From the NCBI RefSeq assembly GCF_000801955.1, contig NZ_JSZO01000036.1, positions 41,255 through 105,254 on the forward strand: a stretch of 64,000 bases of DNA, in the 5' to 3' direction. Under the pieces are notes generated by a model. That model did not search any database, was not told the DNA's origin, and was given only the letters and a program-made list of their open reading frames with translations. This stretch comes from Ralstonia sp. A12 (GTDB lineage Bacteria > Pseudomonadota > Gammaproteobacteria > Burkholderiales > Burkholderiaceae). Of the stretch, positions 17,380-26,093 are shown piece after piece. The translations under genes and the position numbers were made by a program. Numbering within the stretch: the stretch's first letter is position 1; each line of letters opens with the position of its first letter.

Positions 17380-17985
17380 ATGAAACTGCTACACGTCGAT
17401 TCCAGCATCCTCGGCCAAGGCTCTGTCAGCCGCGATCTTTCCGCTGATGTCGTCACGACCTTGCGGGCCGTCCACTCCAACCTTGACGTGATTCGCCTCG
17501 ACCTTGCCGAGACACCGATCGGGCATCTGACCGCAGCGCACCTTGCTGCTGCACAAGGGGCTCCCGTCGGCGCCGCATTGCAGGCCGACGTTGCCATCGG
17601 TCAGGTCGCGCTCGAAGACTTTCTGGCGGCCGACATCGTGGTCGTCGGTGCGCCGATGTACAACCTCGGCATCCCCTCGCAACTGAAGGCCTGGATCGAC
17701 CGCATCTCGGTTGCCGGCAAGACGTTCCGCTACACCGAGAACGGCCCGCTTGGCTTGTGCGCCGGCAAGAAACTGGTCATCGCCTCGTCGCGTGGTGGCG
17801 TCTACAGCGCAGGCTCGCCCGCGGCGGCGTACGACCATCAGGAAACCTATCTGAAGGCAGCGTTCGGCTTCCTGGGCATCACCGACATCACGTTCATCCG
17901 CGCGGAAGGTGTGGCGATGGGGCCGGACGCCCGCAATGACGCGATCGCCTCGGCCAAGGAAGAAACGGCCGCGCTGGCTGCGTAA
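17380..17985 (+). CDS. azoR: FMN-dependent NADH azoreductase
   Basis: The ATG at 17380 gives 201 residues and the standard AzoR start [21 protein letters not shown]. The FMN-binding segment [22 protein letters not shown] and the loop [27 protein letters not shown] block are both typical. The protein is a cytoplasmic two-electron quinone and azo reductase. It is followed within about 1.4 kb by NmrA, SnoaL-like and pirin genes on the same strand, a grouping common in electrophile responses. A LysR-type element upstream suggests induction by the nearby LysR regulator. Confidence 0.87.
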   Translation: MKLLHVDSSILGQGSVSRDLSADVVTTLRAVHSNLDVIRLDLAETPIGHLTAAHLAAAQGAPVGAALQADVAIGQVALEDFLAADIVVVGAPMYNLGIPSQLKAWIDRISVAGKTFRYTENGPLGLCAGKKLVIASSRGGVYSAGSPAAAYDHQETYLKAAFGFLGITDITFIRAEGVAMGPDARNDAIASAKEETAALAA

Positions 17986-18026
17986 GACACGCATTGCCCC
18001 AATCAGAACTTCGCTGGAGAGCGATC

Positions 18027-18932
18027 ATGTCGAACCCAAAGAAAGTCATCGCCGTTGTTGGCGCAACCGGTCACCAAGGTGGCGCCGTCGTGCGCGCGCT
18101 GCAGGCGAGCGGTCAATTCAAGGTGCGCGCGTTGACGCGCCATCCGGACCGCCATCCGACACTAGGCGATGAAGTCGTGCTGGCGGATTTCAACCGCCCG
18201 GAAACGCTCAAGGCCGCATTTGCCGGCGCACACGGCGCATTTCTCGTGACCAACGCGTGGGAAGCCGGTGCAGATGAAACCAGGCAGGCGCTGGCCGCCA
18301 TCAACGCGGCGAAAGACGCTGGCGTGCAGCACGTTGTCTGGTCGACGCTACCGAACGTGGCGGCGATCAGCGGCGGCGCCATCAACGTGCCGCATTTCAC
18401 AGCCAAGGCGAACATCGAGCGCATCGTGCGGGAAGCCAAATTCGCGCACCACACGTTCGTGATCGCGCCGTTCTATTACCAGAACCTGATCGGCGTGATG
18501 GCCGCGCAGAAGCAACCGGATGGCACTGCAGGTTGGGCACTACCGCTGGACCCGGATCGACGCGTCATCCACATGGGTGACATCAACGAGCTGGGCCGTG
18601 TGGTGGCCGGTGCATTCGCGCATCCGGAGCTTGCCGGGCATGGCGAACATCTGCCGCTCGTGGGCGATTTCCTGAGCTTCAACGAGATCATCACGACCCT
18701 GAACCAGCAGGGCCACCAGGTTGCGTTCCAACGTGTGCCGCGTGAGGTGTTCGCCAGCTGGTTCCCAGGCGCGGATGACGTTGCAGCCATGCTCGCGTAC
18801 TTCGAAGCCCACACGTATCTCGGTGCGGACAAGCGCGACGCGATTGCGCTGGCCAACAAGGTGGCCGGCCAGCAGCCGACCAACTTTGCAGCGTGGGCCA
18901 AGGCCAACTTCAAGATTCCGGTGGCTGCCTGA
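18027..18932 (+). CDS. NmrA family NAD(P)-binding protein
   Basis: The ATG at 18027 gives 301 residues starting MSNPKKVIAVVGATGHQGGAVV, the Rossmann nucleotide-binding motif of NmrA/HSCARG proteins. The SDR catalytic YxxxK is absent at the usual place, as expected for this atypical SDR group. Such proteins often sense the NADP/NADPH ratio or act as quinone reductases. It lies 41 bp after azoR and 42 bp before the SnoaL-like gene, probably in one operon. A specific role cannot be stated. Confidence 0.82.
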   Translation: MSNPKKVIAVVGATGHQGGAVVRALQASGQFKVRALTRHPDRHPTLGDEVVLADFNRPETLKAAFAGAHGAFLVTNAWEAGADETRQALAAINAAKDAGVQHVVWSTLPNVAAISGGAINVPHFTAKANIERIVREAKFAHHTFVIAPFYYQNLIGVMAAQKQPDGTAGWALPLDPDRRVIHMGDINELGRVVAGAFAHPELAGHGEHLPLVGDFLSFNEIITTLNQQGHQVAFQRVPREVFASWFPGADDVAAMLAYFEAHTYLGADKRDAIALANKVAGQQPTNFAAWAKANFKIPVAA

Positions 18933-18974
18933 AAGCGCCAGGCGGAGACCACGACTTGCCTTAAGGATGCAGCC

Positions 18975-19337
18975 ATGTCCACCAGCATTCTGACCCTGCT
19001 TCAACGCAATCTCGACGTTTTTGGTGAAAACGACCCGGCGCGCCGACGCGCGCTCATCGACACGTTCTACACCGAGGACTGCGTGTTCTATGACCCCAAC
19101 AACGGCGTTCATCGCGGCCGTGAAGAGATCGATCGGGTCGCCGGGGTGATCAAGGCCACGCACCCTGACTTTCAGTACCAGCCCATCGCCGAGCCCGAGG
19201 TGGCCGGCGATGGCGGCCGGATCCGGTGGGTCTCGGGCAAGCCCGGTGAGGCGCCCGCTTATGCGGGCACTGATTTCATCGTCGCCAGGGACGGCCGTAT
19301 CGCGGCCATCTATCTCTTCTTCGACACGCTGCCTTGA
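18975..19337 (+). CDS. NTF2-like (SnoaL) family protein
   Basis: This 120-residue protein has the NTF2-like cone fold pattern: LLQRNLDVFGENDPARRRALIDTFY, EDCVFYDPNNGVHRGREEI, and a C-terminal sheet ending AAIYLFFDTLP. Such small proteins may be isomerases, hydratases or simply binding proteins. It sits between NmrA and pirin genes, 42 bp and 20 bp away, and is probably co-transcribed with them. Ketosteroid isomerase shares the fold, but the catalytic Asp/Tyr set cannot be identified here, so no enzymatic function is claimed. Confidence 0.75.
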   Translation: MSTSILTLLQRNLDVFGENDPARRRALIDTFYTEDCVFYDPNNGVHRGREEIDRVAGVIKATHPDFQYQPIAEPEVAGDGGRIRWVSGKPGEAPAYAGTDFIVARDGRIAAIYLFFDTLP

Positions 19338-19357
19338 ACGCGACTGGAGCGTTCCCC

Positions 19358-20212
19358 ATGAATGACATTCTCGAAACGTCGCCCACCTCAGTTGTTGAGG
19401 ATGGGCGCCACATCATCTTCCGCACGCGCGGCCGTGCCCACGGGCCAGTCGTCCGCATGGTCAGCCCGTCGGACGTCGGCCAGATGATCAAGCCCTTTGT
19501 GTTTCTCGATCTCATCGATACGCAAGAAGCGCTGGGTCAGAAGGGTTTCGGCTGGCATCCGCATTCAGGCATCGCCACGTTGACGCTGGCGATCGAAGGT
19601 GAGGGCCGCTATGCCGAATCCACCGGCCACGAAGGCACGATGGTGGCCGGTGATATCGAATGGATGAGCGCCGGCCGTGGTGTCTGGCACTCAGGCTTCG
19701 TCAAGCCGCCGGTCAAGGCGTTCCAACTGTGGGTTGCCTTGCCGCCGGAGCGCGAGCTGGCGCCGCCCGTCAGCCATCACCTGCCGGTCAATGACATTCC
19801 GTCGGACGGCCGGGCGCGCGTGCTGCTTGGCCGTAGCGGCAAGGCCGTCAGCCCGATTGATGCGCCGGCGGGCCTCAACTACTTCGTCGTGCAACTCAAG
19901 GCGGGGCAGCGTTGGACTTACCAGCCGCCGCAGGGCCATCTGGTCGGCTGGATTGCGGTGATGGATGGCAGCCTGCGCACGCCCGAGGCGGTCGACAGAG
20001 GCGAACTCGCGGTCTTTGACGCATCCGATGCCGCCATCGCATTCGAAGCGGTGACCGATACGCGCTTCGTGCTCGGCACGGCTATCCCGCATCCGCATGA
20101 CCTGCATCTGGGCTACTACTCGGTGCACACCAGCCGCGTTGCCTTGATCGAAGGCGAGCGCGAGATTGAGCGCATCGGTCAGGAACTGCGTGCCAAGGGT
20201 GTGCTGAGTTGA
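19358..20212 (+). CDS. pirin family protein
   Basis: The ATG at 19358 gives 284 residues; an in-frame TTG at 19334 overlaps the upstream stop but is less likely. The N-terminal cupin has the pirin metal motif GWHPHSGIATLTL and the later EWMSAGRGVWHSG block. Pirins bind iron and in bacteria can act as quercetinases, removing flavonol-type compounds. The gene closes the azoR-NmrA-SnoaL-pirin run, and the nearest downstream gene is on the other strand. Function beyond the family is uncertain. Confidence 0.85.
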   Translation: MNDILETSPTSVVEDGRHIIFRTRGRAHGPVVRMVSPSDVGQMIKPFVFLDLIDTQEALGQKGFGWHPHSGIATLTLAIEGEGRYAESTGHEGTMVAGDIEWMSAGRGVWHSGFVKPPVKAFQLWVALPPERELAPPVSHHLPVNDIPSDGRARVLLGRSGKAVSPIDAPAGLNYFVVQLKAGQRWTYQPPQGHLVGWIAVMDGSLRTPEAVDRGELAVFDASDAAIAFEAVTDTRFVLGTAIPHPHDLHLGYYSVHTSRVALIEGEREIERIGQELRAKGVLS

Positions 20213-20277
20213 CGCCCTCGGCCTGGCCAATCCCGACGCCGCAGCCGGAAACGCCGCAGCGACGGAGCAGTACTGAC

Positions 20278-21486
20278 TCAGAGCCCGAGCGCGGTCTTGG
20301 CGATGATGCCCAGTTGCACTTCGGCCGCGCCGCCAAAGATCGTATAGGCACGGCTGTTCAGGTACTCCGGTAGCAGGGTGCCAACCAACGCGCCGTCCGC
20401 ATGGCCGGCATACGGCGTCACGCTGGCCTCGTCGCGCCAACGTAGGCCTTCCAGGCCGAGCAGTTCCACACCGAGCTCTGCAACGGCCTGCTTGAGCCGG
20501 CTGGCACGCAGCTTGAGGATGGAAGAAACGGGGCCAGGGCTCTGGCCGGGCGTCAGCCTGCCGAAGGTCTTCAACTCGAGCATCTCGAAGGCATCCAGGT
20601 CCGCGCAGACCTCGCCGAACCGTGCTTCCAGATGCGGATCAAGGGGCGCTTGCGCATCGCACGTGTTACCGGCACGGACCGCGGCCATGGCATCACCCAC
20701 GCGCTTCAACTGGCTGCGCAGGCGGGGGCTGAAGATGCCGGCGCCGCGCTCGAATTCCAGCAGATATTTGGCGCAGTTCCAGCCCGCGTTTTCTGCGCCG
20801 ATGCGATTGGCTTGCGGCACGCGCACGTTGTCGAAGAAGACCTCGTTGACGTCGTGATCGCCGCCAATGGTGTCGATGGGCCGTACCGTGATGCCGGGGC
20901 TGTCCATGTCGATCAGCAGGAAGCTGATGCCGTCCTGTCGCTTGCCCTCGGTGCTGGTGCGCACCAGGGCGAACATGCGGTTGGCATGGTGCGCGTGCGT
21001 GGTCCAGAGTTTGGAGCCGTTGAGCACGTAGTCATCGCCGTCGGCCACCGCGCGCATCTTGAGCGAAGCCAGATCGGAACCGGCGCCGGGTTCAGAGAAG
21101 CCCTGGCACCAATAGTCCTCACCCGAAAGAATGCGGGGCAGGTGCTGCTGCTTCTGCGCCTCGGTGCCGAACTTGAGGATGACGGGCCCGACCAGGCGCA
21201 CGCCCATCGGGTGTACGAGCGGCGCGCCGGCCAGTGCGCATTCCGTTTCGAAGATGAAGCGCTGCACGGGGCTCCAGCCAGTGCCGCCCCATTCCTTCGG
21301 CCAGAGCGGGACGAGCCAGCCGTGCCGTTGCAATGCCTGCTGCCAAGGGCCGGAGATTTCCGGCTCGGGGTACATGGAGCTGGTCAGGCGCTGGCCGAGC
21401 CGAAAATCGGGCGTCAGTTGCGCGTTCAGGAAGGCGCGGACTTCGTCACGGAAGGCGGCCAGATCGGGCGTGAGTTCTAGATTCAT
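20278..21486 (-). CDS. acyl-CoA dehydrogenase, large-type subunit (steroid side)
   Basis: The ATG at 21486 gives 402 residues (MNLELTPDLAAFRDEVRAFL). FAD and substrate motifs are present: WCQGFSEPGAGSDLASL, the KLWTTHAHHA strand and the C-terminal IFGGAAEVQLGI helix. It is 8 bp downstream of a second, different acyl-CoA dehydrogenase gene. Steroid degraders use alpha2beta2 acyl-CoA dehydrogenases made of two unequal chains encoded side by side, and this pair fits that plan. It probably desaturates a CoA-activated steroid side chain or ring remnant; which one is not clear. It is the last gene of the minus-strand arm. Confidence 0.82.
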   Translation of the reverse strand: MNLELTPDLAAFRDEVRAFLNAQLTPDFRLGQRLTSSMYPEPEISGPWQQALQRHGWLVPLWPKEWGGTGWSPVQRFIFETECALAGAPLVHPMGVRLVGPVILKFGTEAQKQQHLPRILSGEDYWCQGFSEPGAGSDLASLKMRAVADGDDYVLNGSKLWTTHAHHANRMFALVRTSTEGKRQDGISFLLIDMDSPGITVRPIDTIGGDHDVNEVFFDNVRVPQANRIGAENAGWNCAKYLLEFERGAGIFSPRLRSQLKRVGDAMAAVRAGNTCDAQAPLDPHLEARFGEVCADLDAFEMLELKTFGRLTPGQSPGPVSSILKLRASRLKQAVAELGVELLGLEGLRWRDEASVTPYAGHADGALVGTLLPEYLNSRAYTIFGGAAEVQLGIIAKTALGL

Positions 21487-21494
21487 GGCAAGCC

Positions 21495-22685
21495 TTACGC
21501 GGTAACAGGGGCGGCAGAAGAGACGGGTACGGAGCGGGCAGACAAGAGCGTCTGGCTGTCGCGCCACGCGTCGCTTTCCAGCAGACGTCGGCCGAGCTGC
21601 GCGCTGTGCCACGCCGTGGCGCCGCCTTGCTGCTGGAATGCGGTCAGCTTGCGGAACAGGCCGGCCACCGGCATTTCCTCAGACACGCCCATGGCGCCAT
21701 GCAACTGCACGGCTTCCTGGGCGACGTAGCGGGCGGCACGGCCGACCTTGGACTTCGCCATGGAGGCCGCGGCCAGCACGTCAGCGGCACCACCGTCTGC
21801 CCGCAGCGCGGCCAGTTCGCTGGCGGCCAGCGCCTCTTCACAGCACACCGCCATTTCCGCCAGACGGTGCTGCACGACTTGGAAACGCGAGATGGATTGC
21901 CCGAACTGTTCGCGCTGGCTGGTATAGGTCACGGTTTGCTCCAGCGCTGCCTGCATGGCGCCGCAGGCTTCCCAGCACAGGGCGATCAGGCCCTCGGCCA
22001 GAATCCGGTGCAGCACGGGCGTGGCATCGTCTGCCGTGCCAAGCCGCGCGTCGTCGCTCACGTGCACACCCTCGAGGTAGAGGTCGGCCGCCGATCCACC
22101 GTCGGCGGTGCGGCAGGCGTGCGAGCTGACGCCGAGACTTGTCGGGGAGACCAGAAACACGGCATGCGTCGGCTGCGATGCATCGGTGTCCGGCAATCGG
22201 GCAGAGACCAGCAGCGCGTCGGCGCCATCTGCGCCCGCGGCCAGCACCTTGACGCCAGTCAGGCGCCAGCCATCGCCCTCGCGCACGGCGCATGTTTGTC
22301 GGGGTGCCCAGGGGGCGTGGCGATGCGGCTCGTCATGCGCGAGCGCGATGCGCTTCTCGCCCGCCATCAGTGCAGGCAGCCATGCCTCACGTTGGTCAGC
22401 GGTGCCAAGCTCGGCCAACAAACGTGCCGCCAGCAGGATGCAGCCGTAGTAGGGCGCGATGACTTGATGGCGGCCGAATGCACGCATCAGCACGCCGGTC
22501 TCCACTGCGCCACCGTCAAAGCCGCCATCGGCTTCCGGCAGCGGGAGCGCGAGCCAGCCCATGTCGGCAAAGTGTTGCCAGAGTTCGGGGGCAGCCACAG
22601 GGGCTTGCGGGTCATATTCCTTCGCCAGGAAGGCGAGGGCGCTACTTTCCAGGAGCTGTTGCTCCTCGGTCAGGGAAAAATGCAT
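21495..22685 (-). CDS. acyl-CoA dehydrogenase, partner subunit
   Basis: This 396-residue chain has the acyl-CoA dehydrogenase fold (MHFSLTEEQQLLESSALAFL; REQFGQSISRFQVVQHRLAEM; EAVQLHGAMGVSEE). It lacks the usual C-terminal YxGTxEI helix; instead it ends in AFQQQGGATAWHSAQLGRRLL. That is typical of the non-catalytic or FAD-sharing partner in heteromeric steroid acyl-CoA dehydrogenases. The following gene encodes the complementary large chain 8 bp away. The RibBA-like gene lies 52 bp upstream in the same direction. Confidence 0.82.
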   Translation of the reverse strand: MHFSLTEEQQLLESSALAFLAKEYDPQAPVAAPELWQHFADMGWLALPLPEADGGFDGGAVETGVLMRAFGRHQVIAPYYGCILLAARLLAELGTADQREAWLPALMAGEKRIALAHDEPHRHAPWAPRQTCAVREGDGWRLTGVKVLAAGADGADALLVSARLPDTDASQPTHAVFLVSPTSLGVSSHACRTADGGSAADLYLEGVHVSDDARLGTADDATPVLHRILAEGLIALCWEACGAMQAALEQTVTYTSQREQFGQSISRFQVVQHRLAEMAVCCEEALAASELAALRADGGAADVLAAASMAKSKVGRAARYVAQEAVQLHGAMGVSEEMPVAGLFRKLTAFQQQGGATAWHSAQLGRRLLESDAWRDSQTLLSARSVPVSSAAPVTA

Positions 22686-22737
22686 GGTCTCTTCCTCATC
22701 TGCCTGCGTGCCGGCGCGTAACCAGCGGCAAGCGTGA

Positions 22738-23895
22738 TCATTCCGTTGGTGTCGCGGGCTGCCTGGTTCCGTCCGGTGGCAGGAACTCCGCCACCTCCAG
22801 ATCGAAGCCGGCGATGTTGCGATAGGCCACCGGCGTGCTCAGCAGGCGCAGCTTGCGTGCGCCCACGTCGCGCAGGATCTGCGCACCCACGCCCAGCGCA
22901 CGCTGCGCAAAGGCGGGCGGTGTTGGCGGGGCAGCCGTCTCCAGCCGCGTGAGTTGCGCCAGCACATGCGCGGGTGTTTCGCGCTCGGCCAGCAGCACGA
23001 CAACGCCGCGGCCCTCTGCGCCAATGCGCGCCAGAGAACGGCTCAGGTTCCAGTTCGGTGCCGGGCTGCCGGTTGAGGCGTCGGCTGTATTGCCGCCGGC
23101 CAGAATCACGTCGCGCAAGACTTCTACGGACTGCACCCTGGTCAACACCGGCTCACCTGGATCGATCTCACCCATGACGAGGGCCAGATGCATCGCATCG
23201 AGCGGTGCGTCGTAGTAGGCATGGAGCGCGAAGCGCCCGTGGGGCGTGACCAGCTCGCTGCTGTGCGTGCGCCGCAACGCGCTCTCAGCCAGCAGACGGT
23301 GGTGGATCAGGCTGCTGATGGTGGCGACGCGCAGCCCGTGTTGATGCGCAAACGCCAGCAGGTTCGGGCCGCGCAGCAACTCGCCGGCATCGTCGAGCAA
23401 CATGGCGTAGGCACCTGCTGCCTCGCGGCCAGCCAGTCGGGGCAGGTCTGAGCAGGCCTCGGCAAAGCCTGCGCGGCGGAGCACGCCGTCCGGTTGCGCC
23501 ACGACCGGGAAGACGTGGCCCGGCTGCACCAGATCTTCCGGGCGGCAATGGCGCGCGCTTGCCATGCGCATCGTCACGGCACGGTCCGCAGCGGAGATGC
23601 CGGTGGTGACGCCTTCGAAGGCTTCGATGGAAACGGTATAGGCCTCGCGCTCACGCTTGCCGTTCGCCATCCATGGCAGCTTGAGGTACTGGCGCCGGTC
23701 TTCGGTGATGGCCATGCACACCAGCCCGCGTGCCTGCGTGGCCATGAAATTAACATCGGCTTCCGACACCTGGTCTGCCGCCACCAGGATGCAGCCGGTT
23801 GCCGCATCGCTGTCGTCTTCGATCACGACCACGCGCTGGCCGGTGCCCAGCGCGTGCAGCACCGCCTCGATCGGTGCGGCCGGTGCCGGTTTCAT
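22738..23895 (-). CDS. RibBA-fold protein lacking the catalytic residues of both domains
   Basis: The 385-residue protein aligns by eye along its whole length with RibBA (DHBP synthase plus GTP cyclohydrolase II). Conserved framework: VNFMATQARGLVCMAI, VTTGISAADRAVTMR, PGHVFPV, GVGAQILRDVGARKLRLL. The working residues are gone: the DDxDRENEGD loop reads EDDSDAATGC, GHTEA reads GFAEA, and GVICEI reads GAYAML. In the second half the zinc cysteines are missing; there is no cysteine after about residue 150. It is therefore unlikely to make riboflavin precursors. It overlaps the esterase gene (ATGA) within the steroid region, so a steroid-linked or flavin-handling role is possible but unproven. 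Confidence 0.7.
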   Translation of the reverse strand: MKPAPAAPIEAVLHALGTGQRVVVIEDDSDAATGCILVAADQVSEADVNFMATQARGLVCMAITEDRRQYLKLPWMANGKREREAYTVSIEAFEGVTTGISAADRAVTMRMASARHCRPEDLVQPGHVFPVVAQPDGVLRRAGFAEACSDLPRLAGREAAGAYAMLLDDAGELLRGPNLLAFAHQHGLRVATISSLIHHRLLAESALRRTHSSELVTPHGRFALHAYYDAPLDAMHLALVMGEIDPGEPVLTRVQSVEVLRDVILAGGNTADASTGSPAPNWNLSRSLARIGAEGRGVVVLLAERETPAHVLAQLTRLETAAPPTPPAFAQRALGVGAQILRDVGARKLRLLSTPVAYRNIAGFDLEVAEFLPPDGTRQPATPTE

Positions 23896-24839
23896 GCGTA
23901 CACCCGCGGCTTGGAGAATGCATTGCGCAGGGCGGCAGCAGCGGTATTGACGGCGGCTTCTGCGCCATCGAGCAGCCCCAGCATGCTCATGAAACCATGG
24001 ATCTGCCCCGGCCAGCGGTACACCGTGGCGGCCGCGCCGGCGTGCGTCAGGCGCTCGCCATAGCGTTCGCCCTGGTCGCGCAGCGGGTCGTATTCCGCCG
24101 TGATGATGGTGGCCGGCGCAATGCCCGCCAGGTCCGCGTTGCGCAGCGGGCTCGCACGCACGTCAGTGGCGTCGTGCGCGTTACGGAGGTAGTGGCGGCT
24201 GTACCAGCGCAGTTGCTCCAGCGTGAGGAAACAGCCTTGCGCAAACGCTTGCACGCTGCCGGATTCGTCCGCGCAGTCCAGGTATGGATAGAGCAGAAGC
24301 TGGTGGCACAGCGCAACCTTGCCGCGCAATTGCTGTGCAGCCACGGCGGCCAGGTTGGCGCCCGCACTGTCGCCGGCAACCGCCAGGGCGCCCGTATGCC
24401 CCCCCAGCGCGCCCAGTTCTTCCGCATGGCTGGCGGCCCAGCGGACTGCCGCGCAGGCATCCTCGGCAGCAGCGGGGAACGGCGCTTCGGGCGCCAGACG
24501 GTACGCCACGGACAGCACGATCGTGCCGGCGCGCTGTGCCAACGAGCGGCAGAGGTTGTGGTGCGTTTCGATGCCACAGGTGACAAAGCCGCCACCATGG
24601 AAGAAGACCGTCAGCGGCCACGGGCCCTCTCCGCGTGGAACGTAGAGATGCGCGGGCAGTGGGCCGGCCGCGCCGGGTATGGTCAGCGCGCGCTCGTGCG
24701 CCATGGCGTCGCCCGGCGCAAACGGCGGCATCTGCGCCAGGATGGCCCGGTAGACCTCGGGCGACAGCGTGTCGAAGTCGGGTTGCGGCATGTGCGCCAG
24801 GTTGTCGAGCAGCGCGCGGACTTGCGGATCGAACGTCAT
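23892..24839 (-). CDS. alpha/beta-hydrolase, hormone-sensitive-lipase type esterase
   Basis: This 315-residue protein has the HSL family oxyanion motif FFHGGGF and the nucleophile elbow GDSAGAN. The other triad residues are likely the Asp in YDPLRDQ and the His in QIHGFM. Such esterases hydrolyse acyl esters, lactones or short-chain esters in the cytoplasm. It overlaps the RibBA-like gene by four bases and follows an SDR gene by 72 bp. It does not look like the HsaD/TesD meta-cleavage hydrolase, which belongs to a different alpha/beta subgroup. A role in steroid ester or lactone opening is inference. Confidence 0.83.
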   Translation of the reverse strand: MTFDPQVRALLDNLAHMPQPDFDTLSPEVYRAILAQMPPFAPGDAMAHERALTIPGAAGPLPAHLYVPRGEGPWPLTVFFHGGGFVTCGIETHHNLCRSLAQRAGTIVLSVAYRLAPEAPFPAAAEDACAAVRWAASHAEELGALGGHTGALAVAGDSAGANLAAVAAQQLRGKVALCHQLLLYPYLDCADESGSVQAFAQGCFLTLEQLRWYSRHYLRNAHDATDVRASPLRNADLAGIAPATIITAEYDPLRDQGERYGERLTHAGAAATVYRWPGQIHGFMSMLGLLDGAEAAVNTAAAALRNAFSKPRVYA

Positions 24840-24911
24840 CGTCGGTTCCTGATGAAAGTGAGGGCGGCAACAAGCCGTCGTTGTCGACGTGCCTGTTTGC
24901 CTGTGGTCGGG

Positions 24912-25730
24912 TCAGAACGCGAAGCTCGGCGCTTCGCCAAGCGCGATGCGCTCGCCGCGTACCTTCGCGGCGGCACGCGCCTCGTCGTGCGGCATGATCC
25001 AGAAGTCGCCGGCGGCAATGCCTGCGAGGATGTGCTGCGCCATCTCTTCTGCAGTCATCCCTGCGGCAATACCAGTGCGCAGAGCGTGGTTCATGTGGCT
25101 CACGTTGCCTGGCGTGCTGGTTGGCAAGTTCTGCGCAATGCCTGTTGCGACAGGGCCGGGGCAGACCACCGAGACCTTCAGCGGCAGGCCCGACGCCTGC
25201 AGCTCCAGCGCCAGCCCTTCGCTCAAGGCAACAACACCCTGTTTAGAGATCGTGTACGGCGCCAACCAGGGCCCAACGGCAAGCCCCGCCATCGAGGCGA
25301 CGTTCACGATGTGTCCGTGGCCTTGTTCTCCCATGCGTGGAACGAAGGCCCGCAGCGCATGGATGACGCTCCACAAGTTCACGTTGAGCACGCGTTCGTA
25401 CACGCGCGTCTCCAGCTCCCAGCACGGACCGGTGGCCAGCACGCCGGCGTTGTTCACCAGCAGATCAACGTGCCCCAACTGCTCGAAGCTGAACGCGCAG
25501 AGCTGTTCCACCTGCAAGGCATCGGCGACGTCCGTGCGCAGGATCGCCACGCGCTGGCCATAGGTCTCGATCTCTGCCTGCACGCGCTCGAGTGCCGTGG
25601 CATCCACGTCGGCCAGTACCAGCGCACGCCCTTGCTGTGCAAGTGCGTGCGCCAATGCACGCCCGATACCGCCGGCCGCCCCGGTGATGACCGCTGTCGG
25701 GTGCGCTGTGTTGACTGGGCTGGGTGGCAT
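24912..25730 (-). CDS. short-chain dehydrogenase/reductase
   Basis: The ATG at 25730, behind AAAGGAGAC, gives 272 residues. It has the classical SDR signature: AVITGAAGGIGRA cofactor loop, NNAGV, the catalytic serine in VNVASMAG and YTISK as the YxxxK motif, followed by VCPGPVATGI. It is the first gene of the minus-strand steroid arm and is divergent from the LuxR regulator, so their promoters share 363 bp. It would oxidise or reduce a hydroxyl/keto group of a steroid or an intermediate; the position is unknown. Confidence 0.83.
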   Translation of the reverse strand: MPPSPVNTAHPTAVITGAAGGIGRALAHALAQQGRALVLADVDATALERVQAEIETYGQRVAILRTDVADALQVEQLCAFSFEQLGHVDLLVNNAGVLATGPCWELETRVYERVLNVNLWSVIHALRAFVPRMGEQGHGHIVNVASMAGLAVGPWLAPYTISKQGVVALSEGLALELQASGLPLKVSVVCPGPVATGIAQNLPTSTPGNVSHMNHALRTGIAAGMTAEEMAQHILAGIAAGDFWIMPHDEARAAAKVRGERIALGEAPSFAF

Positions 25731-26093
25731 GCGAGTCTCCTTTGTGATGTACCGATCATGAGGTTGAGCCGGTGCTGCGCCGAAGTTGCGATGCGCGGCG
25801 CGCATGGCGTCTTTCTATCGGGTGGTCACATGCCGGACATCGTCCATTTGAACGAGGTGAACGCCGCTGCGCTGGACCACATTAGGGGTACGTCGCATGC
25901 GGAACGCGCACACGTTCCACGGGTGAAAAGTACGGGTATTGGAGTGGTGAAGATTCGGGCAAACCACTAGCTTTCCGGTACTGGCCCAGACAAGCGCGGC
26001 TCCTATAATTGGCCGACCAAAAATGGGGGAGTGTGCCCCGGAAAAAACGACGCCTTGCCACGTAGCACGGCGCGGATATTGGAGACGACAAGT
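25731..26093. other. divergent regulatory region between the SDR arm and the LuxR gene
   Basis: No gene is visible in this 363-bp stretch. It contains the likely luxR promoter with a perfect TATAAT at 26004-26009 and the LuxR ribosome binding site GGAG at 26081-26084. The minus-strand SDR operon must also start here. I see no clear long inverted repeat. Confidence 0.5.
26004..26009 (+). promoter_or_regulatory. candidate -10 element for the LuxR regulator gene
   Basis: The hexamer TATAAT matches the sigma-70 -10 consensus exactly and lies 85 bp before the chosen ATG. The sequence 17 bp upstream (CTGGCC at 25981-25986) is a poor -35, so the promoter may be weak or activator-dependent. Confidence 0.4.

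Noticed and set aside
18975..19337. NTF2-like protein as ketosteroid isomerase
   Set aside because: The fold is shared, but the catalytic Asp/Tyr residues are not evident and the gene lies in the azoreductase-pirin group, not with steroid genes.
23892..24839. Alpha/beta-hydrolase as the missing HsaD/TesD
   Set aside because: HGGGF and GDSAGAN are hormone-sensitive-lipase family motifs; meta-cleavage hydrolases have a different N-terminal oxyanion motif.
23799..25970. A very long open plus-strand frame opposite the RibBA-like, esterase and SDR genes
   Set aside because: The minus-strand genes have clear family motifs, ribosome binding sites and coupled overlaps; the opposite frame shows no known domain and is a by-product of high GC content.
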